NCBI GenBank assembly: GCA_963735065.1
Contig: CAVTJL010000001.1
Location: 372,001-436,000, forward strand
DNA length: 64,000 bases
Source: CAVTJL01 sp963735065
Lineage (GTDB): Bacteria; Pseudomonadota; Alphaproteobacteria; Geminicoccales; Geminicoccaceae
Direction of reading: 5' to 3'
Part shown: piece after piece, positions 25,789-35,017 of the stretch
How the letters are laid out: each line of letters starts with the position of its first letter
Position numbering within the stretch: position 1 is the stretch's first letter
Program-made: the position numbers and the translations under genes
The notes under the pieces: generated by a model
Seen by the model: the letters and a program-made list of their open reading frames with translations, nothing else
Told to the model about the DNA's origin: nothing
The model's database searches: none

Positions 25789-26721
25789 GTGAAACTCGGG
25801 GTCTTCATCCACACCAACGAGCGCCAGTATCTGGGTGCCCTCGTCTCGGCCCACTCGATGCGCCGCAACAGCCGGCACGCGGATGAGCTCGATATCCAGA
25901 TCGTCCACGTCAAGGATCATCCCTTCCTCGCCGCCAAGGAGGGCCAGCTCTTCCTGCGCGGCGGGCTCAAGCGGCCGTGGCGCATGGACGACCTCCAGTC
26001 CTTCACGCCGCTCCGCTTCATGCCGCCCGAGCTGATGGGCTACGAAGGCCGCGCCGTGATCGTCGATCCCGACATCTTCGCCGTGGGCGACATCCACGCG
26101 CTCCTGACCCGCGACATGGGCGGCAAGGCCATCATGTGCCGGCAGAAGCAGGGCAAGACGCGGCCCGAGGACGGCTACGCCACCTCCTGCATGCTGCTCG
26201 ACTGTGCCAGGCTCACCCACTGGAAGTGTGCTGAGCAGTTCGACAGCCTCTTCCGCTTCGAGCTCGACTATGTCGACTGGATCGAGCTCAGGACCGAGCC
26301 CGCTGAGAGCATCGGGCTCTTCGAGCCCGAGTGGAACGACTTCGACCACCTGGACGAGAAGACGAAGCTCATCCACAACACCAAGCGCCACACCCAGCCC
26401 TGGAAGTCGGGGCTCCCGGTCGATTTCGTCGAGGCCGACAAGTTCCGCTGGTTCCCGCCGCGTGGCTGGGTGCAGCGGGCGCGGCGCCAGTTCCTGGGCG
26501 ACTACGGCACCTCGGGCACCTACAAGCAGCACCCCGATCCCAATCAGGAGGCGCTCTTCTTCGGCCTGCTGAAGGACGCGATGGACCATGGCGTCGTCAG
26601 CCGCGAGATGGTCGAGGCCGAGATGAAGCAGGATCATATCCGCCACGACGCCCTCGAGGTGATGGCACGCGTGCCGCCGCTCGACGAGCAGCGCTACGGC
26701 CGGCTGCCCATCGCCGCCTGA
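25789..26721 (+). CDS. Putative glycosyltransferase (GT8-like nucleotide-sugar transferase fold)
   Basis: A 310-residue protein. It starts KLGVFIHTNERQYLGALVSAHSM, the pattern of GT-A enzymes of the GT8 type. It carries a DxD-like motif in VIVDPDIFAVGD near residues 88-100, followed by a long conserved block (EPEWNDFDHLDEKTKLIHNTK) containing the late His/Asn of the metal site. The donor and acceptor are unknown. GTG start at 25789 with GAGGAG upstream. Together with the two sulfotransferases, the methyltransferase and the oxygenase nearby it suggests a glycan-modification locus. Confidence 0.65.
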   Translation: MKLGVFIHTNERQYLGALVSAHSMRRNSRHADELDIQIVHVKDHPFLAAKEGQLFLRGGLKRPWRMDDLQSFTPLRFMPPELMGYEGRAVIVDPDIFAVGDIHALLTRDMGGKAIMCRQKQGKTRPEDGYATSCMLLDCARLTHWKCAEQFDSLFRFELDYVDWIELRTEPAESIGLFEPEWNDFDHLDEKTKLIHNTKRHTQPWKSGLPVDFVEADKFRWFPPRGWVQRARRQFLGDYGTSGTYKQHPDPNQEALFFGLLKDAMDHGVVSREMVEAEMKQDHIRHDALEVMARVPPLDEQRYGRLPIAA

Positions 26722-27009
26722 TCTCGCCTCACGCACCCCGGCCCTCGCCTCGCCGGAGCTCTGGCTCGCGGGCGGTAGACCTCAACCGCGCTCTGATCGG
26801 CGAGCTGGCCAGGAATTCCCGCTCGGGCCGCCGGTCGAGCGCGCGGCGCTGTCCTGGCTGGCCAAAGATGCGTATCCTATAAGCAACTTGCCTTATTCTT
26901 AGGCATTCGATGCCCGCCCCGCGACTCCGGGCCCTCCCTTTCCGAACGCCTCCGCTCCTGGCACAAGCCTTGCTCGACCCCATGCCAACAAGGGTTGTGA
27001 GGATCGGGC

Positions 27010-28008
<999 letters not shown>

Positions 28009-28048
28009 CCCTTCCAAGGCCTTCAGACAACAGACGGGAGACACCTCG

Positions 28049-29347
28049 ATGACCGGCACGCGCTATCGCCTCATTGACCGGACGGGCGGCCTGTCGCGTC
28101 GCGACCTGTTGCGCGGCACCGCGCTCGCGGCAGGTGGCGTGGCGCTCAGCAGCTTTCCGGCACCCTTCGTCCACGCGGGCGACCCGATCACGCTCCGCTA
28201 TGCGGGCACCGGCGTCAACGCGTTCAAGGAGATCGCGGACAAGGTCAAGGCCGACACCGGCATCACCATCCAGTACACGACCTTGACCTCGGACGACGTC
28301 GTCAAGCGGGCGATCACCCAGCCCAGCAGCTTCGACATGCTCGATGCCGAGTACTGGATGATCAAGAAGATCATCCCCGCCGGCACGGTGCACGGGATCG
28401 AGACCAAGAAGGTCAAGCTCTACGACCAGATCGTGCCGATCTTCACCAAGGGCACGCTGCCCGACGGCACGAAGGTCTCGACCCAGGGCACCGCCCCCTT
28501 CACCGTCCAATACATGACGGGCGTCACGAGCAAGAAGTTCTCGAAGGAGCCTACCGAGTTCGCGACGCTCATCCCGACCGTCTACAACGCCGACACGCTG
28601 GGTATCCGCCCCGACCTCATCAAGCGCCCGATCGAGCACTGGTACGAGCTCTTGAACCCCGAGTTCAAGGGCAAGACCTCGATCCTCAACGTCCCCTCGA
28701 TCGGCATCATGGACGCGGCCATGGCCTGCGAGTCCAAGGGCCTGATCAAGTACAAGGACAAGGGGAACATGTCCAAGGAGGAGATCGACAAGACGATCGC
28801 CGTCCTGATCGAGGCCAAGAAGGCCGGGCAGTTCCGCGCGCTCTGGAAGGACTTCAACGAGAGCGTCAACCTCATGGCCTCGGGCGAGGTCGTCATCCAG
28901 TCCATGTGGTCACCGGCCATCACCAAGGTGCGCCAGATGGGCATCGACTGCGTCTATCAGCCCCTGAAGGAAGGCTATCGCGCCTGGGCCTCGGGCCTCG
29001 GCATTCCCGCCCACCTCAAGGGCAAGCAGCTTGACGCGGCCTACGAGTTCATCAACTGGTATCTCTCGGGCTGGGCCGGCGCCTTCCTCAACCGCCAGGG
29101 CTACTATACGGCCGTGCTCGAGACGGCCAAGAAGGACATGACGCCCAACGAGTGGGGCTACTGGATGGAGGGCAAGCCCGCCGTCGAGCCGATCAAGAGC
29201 CCCACGGGCGACGTCATCGCCAAGGCCGGCGAGACCCGCGACGGCGGCTCCTTCCTCGAGCGCATGAGCCACATCGCATGCTGGAACGCTGTGATGGACG
29301 AGGACAAGTACATGGTCCGCAAGTGGAACGAGTTCGTCGCGGCCTGA
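28049..29347 (+). CDS. ABC transporter substrate-binding protein (spermidine/putrescine type) with Tat-like signal
   Basis: A 432-residue periplasmic binding protein. The N-terminus carries a twin-arginine motif (LSRRDLLRG), a hydrophobic stretch and an FVHA cleavage site. The mature part follows the SBP_bac_8/PotD pattern: DADYW-like aromatic contacts, FTVQYMTG and TLIPTVYNADTLGI. The ligand could be a polyamine or another small cation, but its co-operonic racemase hints at an amino-acid-like or hydantoin-type compound. GGGAGA precedes the ATG. Confidence 0.88.
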   Translation: MTGTRYRLIDRTGGLSRRDLLRGTALAAGGVALSSFPAPFVHAGDPITLRYAGTGVNAFKEIADKVKADTGITIQYTTLTSDDVVKRAITQPSSFDMLDAEYWMIKKIIPAGTVHGIETKKVKLYDQIVPIFTKGTLPDGTKVSTQGTAPFTVQYMTGVTSKKFSKEPTEFATLIPTVYNADTLGIRPDLIKRPIEHWYELLNPEFKGKTSILNVPSIGIMDAAMACESKGLIKYKDKGNMSKEEIDKTIAVLIEAKKAGQFRALWKDFNESVNLMASGEVVIQSMWSPAITKVRQMGIDCVYQPLKEGYRAWASGLGIPAHLKGKQLDAAYEFINWYLSGWAGAFLNRQGYYTAVLETAKKDMTPNEWGYWMEGKPAVEPIKSPTGDVIAKAGETRDGGSFLERMSHIACWNAVMDEDKYMVRKWNEFVAA

Positions 29348-29351
29348 TCCG

Positions 29352-30290
29352 ATGAGCACACGGCTCGGCTCGACCGCGGACGTCGAGGTCGCCGACCGCG
29401 CGGGCGCCGTCCCGCGCGGTCGGAGCCGCGGCGAGCCGCGCCGTGGCGGATGGGCGCCCTATCTGCTCATCTCGCCCCTGGCGCTCGTCTTTCTCACCTT
29501 CTTCCTCGTGCCGATGGCGCTCGTCGTCGCCGTCAGCTTCTTCGACTACGAGACCTACCAGGTCATCATCCCGACCTTCACGGTCCAGAGCTACATCGAC
29601 GTCTTCACCTCCAGCATCACCTGGATCACCTTCTACAAGACGCTCGAGTTCTGCGTCATCGTCTGGGCCATCACGCTCGTCTTGGGCTTCGCGCTGGCCT
29701 ATTTCTTCGCCTTCTACATCCGCTCCCTGCCGGTCCTCATGGGGCTCTTCCTCCTCACCACCATCCCCTTTTGGACCTCGAACGTCATCCGCATGATCTC
29801 TTGGATTCCGCTCCTCGGCCGCTACGGCGTCGTCAACGACGTGCTGATGAGCCTGGGCGTCATCCACCAGCCCCAGGAATGGCTGCTCTACTCCGACTTC
29901 TCGGTCATCGTGGGCTTCGTCCACGTCAACGCCATCTTCATGATCGTGCCGATCTTCAATTCCATGGTGCGCATCGACAAGTCGCTGATCGAGGCGGCGG
30001 TCGATTCGGGCGCGTCCGAGTGGCAGGTCATCCGCCACGTCATCATGCCGCTCACCAAGCCCGGCATCGCCATCGGCTCGATCTTCGTCATCACCATGGT
30101 CATGGGCGACTTCGTCACCGTCAGCGTCCTGGGCGGCGGCAAGGTCGCGAGCGTCGGCAAGATCATCTGGACCGACCTCAACGACCTCCAGTTCCCGCCC
30201 GCCGCCGCCACCGCCATGGTGCTCCTTGCCGCCGTCATCTTGATGATCGTGGCGCTCACCCGCATCATCGACATCAGGAAGGAGCTCTGA
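29352..30290 (+). CDS. ABC transporter permease (PotB-like)
   Basis: A 312-residue inner-membrane permease with six predicted helices after a basic, glycine-arginine-rich cytosolic tail. The EAA-loop, which meets the ATPase, is EAAVDSGASEWQVIRHVIMPLTKPG. The sequence begins only four bases after the binding-protein stop, so it is in the same operon. It pairs with the second permease directly downstream. Confidence 0.9.
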   Translation: MSTRLGSTADVEVADRAGAVPRGRSRGEPRRGGWAPYLLISPLALVFLTFFLVPMALVVAVSFFDYETYQVIIPTFTVQSYIDVFTSSITWITFYKTLEFCVIVWAITLVLGFALAYFFAFYIRSLPVLMGLFLLTTIPFWTSNVIRMISWIPLLGRYGVVNDVLMSLGVIHQPQEWLLYSDFSVIVGFVHVNAIFMIVPIFNSMVRIDKSLIEAAVDSGASEWQVIRHVIMPLTKPGIAIGSIFVITMVMGDFVTVSVLGGGKVASVGKIIWTDLNDLQFPPAAATAMVLLAAVILMIVALTRIIDIRKEL

Positions 30291-30294
30291 GCCC

Positions 30295-31140
30295 ATGCTG
30301 CGCGAGGCCCATCCGCGCACCTTCGTGGCGCTAGCCGTCCTTTTCGGGCTCTTCGTCCTCTTCCTCTACGGGCCCACCATCACGATCGCCGTCCTCTCCT
30401 TCCAGGGCCTCGACGGTGGCCTGATGTTCCCGATCAACGGCTTCTCGTTCCACTGGTTCGCCGAGGTCTTCCTGCCGCAGTCGGTGGGCGACATCCACGG
30501 CAGCTTCCAGCGCTCGCTGATGCTGGGCCTCCTCGTCTGTGTCACGACCGTGCTCTTGTCCTTCCTCGCCGGCCTCGCCTTCCGCCGGCGCTTCCTGGGC
30601 AGCGGCGTCGTCTTCTACGTCGTCGTCGCCAGCCTGATCATGCCCTCGATCATCGTCTCCTTGGGCATCGGCTCGCTGTTCGAGCTGCTGGGCCTGCCGC
30701 GCGCCTGGTACAGCTCGGGCTTCGGCGCGCACCTCACCTGGACCCTGCCCTTCGGCCTCCTCATCATGCTCTCGGTCTTCAACCGCTTCGACAAGAGGCT
30801 GGACGAGGCCGCCCGCGACCTCGGCGCCTCGGGCTTCCAGACCGTCCTCTACGTCATCCTGCCGATCATCGCGCCGGCCCTCGTGGGTGTGGCCCTCTTC
30901 GGCTTCACGCTCTCCTACGACGAGCTCGCGCGCAGCTCCCAGTCCATGGGCGCCCTCAACACCCTGCCGCTCGAGCTGCAGGCCATGCAGACCAACGCCA
31001 CCACCCCCGTCATCTACGCGCTCGGCACGCTCACCACCGCCTTCTCCCTCGTCGTCATCACGACGGCGCTCGTCACGGTCCGCTGGCTCGCCGCCCGCAA
31101 GGCCCGCCTGATCTCCGACGCCGGCAAGGGCATGGTGTGA
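30295..31140 (+). CDS. ABC transporter permease (PotC-like)
   Basis: A 281-residue permease with six predicted helices. The EAA loop is DEAARDLGASGFQTVLYVILPIIAP. It follows the first permease by four bases, which completes a full importer with two distinct permease subunits, as in Pot and related systems. Confidence 0.9.
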   Translation: MLREAHPRTFVALAVLFGLFVLFLYGPTITIAVLSFQGLDGGLMFPINGFSFHWFAEVFLPQSVGDIHGSFQRSLMLGLLVCVTTVLLSFLAGLAFRRRFLGSGVVFYVVVASLIMPSIIVSLGIGSLFELLGLPRAWYSSGFGAHLTWTLPFGLLIMLSVFNRFDKRLDEAARDLGASGFQTVLYVILPIIAPALVGVALFGFTLSYDELARSSQSMGALNTLPLELQAMQTNATTPVIYALGTLTTAFSLVVITTALVTVRWLAARKARLISDAGKGMV

Positions 31141-31147
31141 GGCGGTG

Positions 31148-31885
31148 ATGAGAATCCTCGTCGTCAATCCCAACACCACGCCCTCGATGACCGCCCTCAT
31201 CGAGGCGGCGGCCAAGAGCGTCGCCGCTCCCGGCACCACCGTCACCTCGGCGACGCCGTCCATGGGACCCGTCAGCGTCGAGGGCTACTATGACGAGGTC
31301 TTTTGTGTTCCGGGCCTCCTCGACGAGATCGCCAAGGGTGCGGCCCAGGGGGTCGACGGCTTCGTCGTCGCCTGCTTCGACAATTCGGGTCTCGACGCCG
31401 CCCGGGCGCTCGTCCCGCAGCCTGTCGTCGCCATCGCCGAGGCGGGCATGCACGCGGCGACGCTCGTCGCCCACGGCTTCAGCGTCGTCACCACCCTGCC
31501 GCGCGCCATCCCGGTCATCGAGGATCTGGCGCTGCGCTACGGCTTCGAGCGCCGCTGCCGCCGTGTCCGCGCCGTCGACCTGCCGGTCCTGGCGCTCGAG
31601 GACCCGGCCTCGTCGGCGCGCCATCGCCTCGCCGCCGAGATCGAGAAAGCCATCAAGGAGGACGGTGCGGAGGCCATCCTCCTGGGCTGCGCCGGCATGG
31701 CCGACCTCGCCCGCGATCTCTCCGCCGAGTTCTCTCTGCCGGTGATCGACGGCGTCGCCGCCGCGACCAAGCTGGTGGAAGCCCTGGTGGGCCTTGGCCT
31801 CAAGACCAGCAAGATCGGGGGCTACGCTCCCCCTCTGCCCAAAACCTACACAGGCGAGCTCGCCCGCTTCGCGCCGCGCAGGTGA
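31148..31885 (+). CDS. Aspartate/glutamate (hydantoin) racemase family protein
   Basis: A 245-residue protein of the hydantoin/Asp-Glu racemase family. Both catalytic cysteines are present (ACFDNSG in the N half, LGCAGM in the C half). The first strand is ILVVNPNTT. It ends a five-gene ABC importer operon, so it probably isomerises or cleaves the imported compound. The start at 31148 is the second codon of a GTGATG pair; GAGGCGG lies just upstream. It is a paralogue of the cysteine-less protein at 22255. Confidence 0.88.
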   Translation: MRILVVNPNTTPSMTALIEAAAKSVAAPGTTVTSATPSMGPVSVEGYYDEVFCVPGLLDEIAKGAAQGVDGFVVACFDNSGLDAARALVPQPVVAIAEAGMHAATLVAHGFSVVTTLPRAIPVIEDLALRYGFERRCRRVRAVDLPVLALEDPASSARHRLAAEIEKAIKEDGAEAILLGCAGMADLARDLSAEFSLPVIDGVAAATKLVEALVGLGLKTSKIGGYAPPLPKTYTGELARFAPRR

Positions 31886-32102
31886 CGTCCTGCCGGCCGG
31901 CGGTGGCCGGAGGAAGGCTTGCCCGGTCGTTGAGCGAGCGGAGAGCCTCCCCCGATCCGCGGTGATCCGTGGCCCATGTCGATGACCGCGAGACGACGGC
32001 CATCTCATCCGGGGTGCCCACATCACTTCCAAGGTGTCTGTCGGCGCGAAGCTTTGCTATTCTAGCCTCAATGCGCCTGTCGGAAACCAGGGCAACAGAA
32101 CG

Positions 32103-33152
32103 ATGCTGCGGGCGGCCAAGACGGACAGTGTGAACGTCCCGATCCTGCGGATGGACCCGCAGGCTGTCCCACGACGGCAGCGCCTCGAGGCATGGCAGGA
32201 GCTGGCAAGCCCGGTGTTCGCGGTCTCGGCGCTCGTTCCTGATCGTGAGTTCGATGCGGGGTGGGAGCTCTGTCGACTGGACAAGCTGATCATCGCGCGG
32301 GTCAGCTTCTCGGCTCAGCTGTTCGATCACGACCCGCGCGCCCTGACCCGCTACGACAACGACCACCTCCTGCTGGAATTCTATGAGCAGGGATGTGGTC
32401 GGGGCATCGTCGGCGACACGCCCACCTATGTCGACAGCCGGCGCATCCACCTGGTCGATCTCTCCCGCCGCTACCGGACGGCCACCGGCGACGTCAGGGC
32501 ATCGGCCGTCGTGATTCCCCACGCAGCCGTCGGCTACGACCCCTCCCGGCACAACCCCTATTGCGCGTTCCCGACCGAGTCGCCGAAGGGCCGCATGCTC
32601 CTTGCCGCCTTTCGTGCGCTGTCGAGCCAGCTGCCGACGCTCGATGAGGCCGATGCGCCGGTGCTTGCGGCCGCCTTCGCCGGCCTCGTGCGGACCCTCC
32701 TGCTCCCCGACCGCTCCGAGGCAGCCATGGCGACCGCTGCCGCGGCCGGTCTGGCGAGCGTGCAGGACTTCATCGATCGCCATCTGACGGACGCGCATCT
32801 GGGCGTCGATCTGCTGTGCCGACGGTTCGGCATGTCGCGGGCGACGCTCTATCGCCAGTTCAAGGAGCTGGGCGGCGTCGATCGCTACATCCGTCAGCGA
32901 CGTCTCGATCGATGCTTCGCGGCGCTGACGGCAGCGCCCCCGACACGGAGCCGCGTCCGGACGGTCGCCGCGCGGTGGGGGTTCGAGGATGCCAGCCACT
33001 TCCATCGCCTGTTCAGGCAGCGGTTCGGCATCGCCCCGTCCGGCTGTCTGGGCGCCGGCCGACCGCAGCCACTCGGGGATGCGCAGGCCGTCGCTGGAGG
33101 CGCGCCTTCGGGCTCGCTCCGGCTCTTCGGCGACTGGCTAGCCAAGGTCTGA
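32103..33152 (+). CDS. AraC family transcriptional regulator
   Basis: A 349-residue regulator. The N-terminal domain is an AraC-binding-like region (DHLLLEFYEQGCGRGIVGDTP). Two helix-turn-helix units lie in the last 110 residues (LCRRFGMSRATLYRQFKELGG and RTVAARWGFEDASHFHRLFRQRFGIAPS), the diagnostic AraC signature. The start at 32103 is the ATG; a GTG at 32034 would add 23 residues. It lies 223 bp upstream of a DUF1254 gene whose leader contains direct repeats fitting AraC-type sites. The 217-bp gap upstream (31886-32102) shows nothing I can name. Confidence 0.9.
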   Translation: MLRAAKTDSVNVPILRMDPQAVPRRQRLEAWQELASPVFAVSALVPDREFDAGWELCRLDKLIIARVSFSAQLFDHDPRALTRYDNDHLLLEFYEQGCGRGIVGDTPTYVDSRRIHLVDLSRRYRTATGDVRASAVVIPHAAVGYDPSRHNPYCAFPTESPKGRMLLAAFRALSSQLPTLDEADAPVLAAAFAGLVRTLLLPDRSEAAMATAAAAGLASVQDFIDRHLTDAHLGVDLLCRRFGMSRATLYRQFKELGGVDRYIRQRRLDRCFAALTAAPPTRSRVRTVAARWGFEDASHFHRLFRQRFGIAPSGCLGAGRPQPLGDAQAVAGGAPSGSLRLFGDWLAKV

Positions 33153-33187
33153 GCACGCCCGGCATCGCGGCCGCGGCGAGGCTGCAT

Positions 33188-33280
33188 GAGACGGATGTCC
33201 AACAAAGGTTGAGACGGCCGTCCAACGACAGAGATGCCCCGTCGCCGATAAAATGCCCATGTGACGCGGGAGTGTCCAAC
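33188..33280 (+). promoter_or_regulatory. Direct repeats upstream of the DUF1254 gene (candidate AraC half-sites)
   Basis: A 16-base unit, GAGACGGATGTCCAAC (33188-33203), is repeated with two mismatches at 33211-33226, so the repeat period is 23 bp. A third partial copy ends in TGTCCAAC at 33273-33280. A good -10 (GATAAT) follows at 33308-33313, so the third copy lies just upstream of the -35 position. Tandem direct half-sites about two helical turns apart are typical of AraC/XylS activators. Confidence 0.5.
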
Positions 33281-33307
33281 ACCAACCGCCCACAGTGATG
33301 CGGTAAC

Positions 33308-33313
33308 GATAAT
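33308..33313 (+). promoter_or_regulatory. Possible -10 element of the DUF1254 gene
   Basis: GATAAT matches the sigma-70 -10 consensus at five of six bases, with no -35 match 17 bp upstream. The missing -35 fits an activator-dependent promoter next to the direct repeats. Confidence 0.3.
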
Positions 33314-33375
33314 CCGTGCTCCGACCGTTCCGAAACGCGGCGGCTCAATGAATGCACGAGCACCGGGAGGTTCTC

Positions 33376-34878
33376 ATGGTCAGCTTGTCTGGCGCGCGGT
33401 CGCCTCTGCGGGCTGCCCCGCCCGCCATCGGCACCAATGGCCTGCGATCCCTGCTTCGGCGATGGCTGGCCTGCGGCTTCGCTGCGGGGCTGGCGCTCGC
33501 GGTGGGAACAGCTGCGAGCGCTGCCCAGCCCTCGTCGAGCGTGGACTCGGCGCTGAAGAAGCACGGCCAGCACCTGCAGACGCCGGCGTTCAAGACGACC
33601 GTGGACTATGTGGTCCAGTTCTACCCGCTGTGGTTCACCTACTATCAATCGGTGATCGGCAACCGCAACCGCCTGATCGGGCCCGAGCGCATCTCGCCCA
33701 TCTACAAGGCCGTGGTCGCGATCAACGACGACACGCTCTATGGCAGCACCTTCCTCGACCTGACGGGGCAGCCGGTGATCCTCACCATCCCGGAGACCAC
33801 CGTCCGCTACTCCCTGCTCACCCTCACGCCTTATGGCGACATCTTCCAGACCAAGATCCCTTCCGAGACGTCGGGCACCTACGGGCTCGTTGGCCCCCGC
33901 TACAAGGGCACGCTTCCCCAAGGGGTCACGCGCATCGACCTGCCCCTCGACTTCCAGAGCATCATCTTCAGGGCCGACAGATACTCCTCGAGCAACGAGG
34001 ATGAGACGGAGGCGGCCAACACGTTCCGCAAGTCGATCACGATGCAGCTGCTCTGCGACTATCTCAATGCGCCCTGCCCCGACGGCAAGCCCAGCGACAA
34101 ATCCGGCGGCGCCACCTTGATCCTGCCTGAGATCGTCTTCAGCGAGCCGTTCAAGCAGACGGCCGACTTTCTTGCCACGCGCCTGCCGATCGAGTTCCTG
34201 AGGCAGCTCCAGATCGCCGTCGCCTCCTCGAACACGCCGCCGCTGACGGCGAAGGAGAAGGCGCTGTCGGATGCCTTCGATCAGCTCTTCCAGGGCGGCA
34301 ATGTCGGCGACCACTGGCTCGAGTTCCGTCGCGGAGCGCAGGCGGCCCACCAGATGATCCTCGACAACTACCTCGATCACACCGGCGCCACGAACTGGAT
34401 CAACTTCGAGAACATCGGCGACTGGGGCGACAACGTCCTCGACCGCTCGTCCATCACCGAGTTCATCCAGTACGGCAACGGGTTCGACACCGCGGCCTAC
34501 TTCCACGCCTTCAAGGACGGCCAGGGCAAGCCGCTGCGCGGCGGGCGCAGGGGCGGCTACGTGCTCACCTTCCCCAAGGACGGGACGCCGGACGCCAGCC
34601 GCTTCTGGTCCATCACCGCCTACACGCCGGACGCGGTCGAGCTGGTCCCGAACCCTGCGAACAAATATCTGGTCGCCCGGTATACGCCCAATCTCACCTA
34701 CGACCAGGACGGCTCGCTCTCGATCTATTTGACCCAGAGCCCACCGCCGGGAAAGCCGATCGCCAACTGGCTGCCGATCCCGAAGGGGCCGTTCAACGTC
34801 ATGCTCCGCGTCTACGGCCCGGAAGGAAGCGTCGCCAGCGGCGACTACGTCCCGCCCGCCATCCAAAAGCTGCGATAG
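33376..34878 (+). CDS. Exported DUF1254/DUF1214 family protein
   Basis: A 500-residue protein. A signal peptide near residues 25-50 (CGFAAGLALAVGTAASA) is followed by a DUF1254 domain (IGPERISPIYKAVVAINDDTLYGSTFLD, then LTPYGDIFQTK) and a DUF1214 domain toward the C-terminus (GFDTAAYFHAF, YVLTFPKDGTPDASRFWSITAY). DUF1254 proteins are exported, common in soil bacteria and unassigned in function. The start at 33376 follows GGGAGG at five bases, so the in-frame upstream ATG at 33352 is less likely. It probably forms a two-gene unit with the cytochrome-like gene at 35018. Confidence 0.9.
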   Translation: MVSLSGARSPLRAAPPAIGTNGLRSLLRRWLACGFAAGLALAVGTAASAAQPSSSVDSALKKHGQHLQTPAFKTTVDYVVQFYPLWFTYYQSVIGNRNRLIGPERISPIYKAVVAINDDTLYGSTFLDLTGQPVILTIPETTVRYSLLTLTPYGDIFQTKIPSETSGTYGLVGPRYKGTLPQGVTRIDLPLDFQSIIFRADRYSSSNEDETEAANTFRKSITMQLLCDYLNAPCPDGKPSDKSGGATLILPEIVFSEPFKQTADFLATRLPIEFLRQLQIAVASSNTPPLTAKEKALSDAFDQLFQGGNVGDHWLEFRRGAQAAHQMILDNYLDHTGATNWINFENIGDWGDNVLDRSSITEFIQYGNGFDTAAYFHAFKDGQGKPLRGGRRGGYVLTFPKDGTPDASRFWSITAYTPDAVELVPNPANKYLVARYTPNLTYDQDGSLSIYLTQSPPPGKPIANWLPIPKGPFNVMLRVYGPEGSVASGDYVPPAIQKLR

Positions 34879-35017
34879 GCCGGGTCCGATGGCGGGCCTC
34901 TATCGCCAAGGCCCAGCGGGCGCCGGGCCCGTGCCCGCGGGCCGCCCCTCGATCTCAGGGGGAGGGTCGCAGCGAGGCTGCCAGCTGCAGCCCCCGTCAC
35001 AGCAATCGGGAGGAAAG

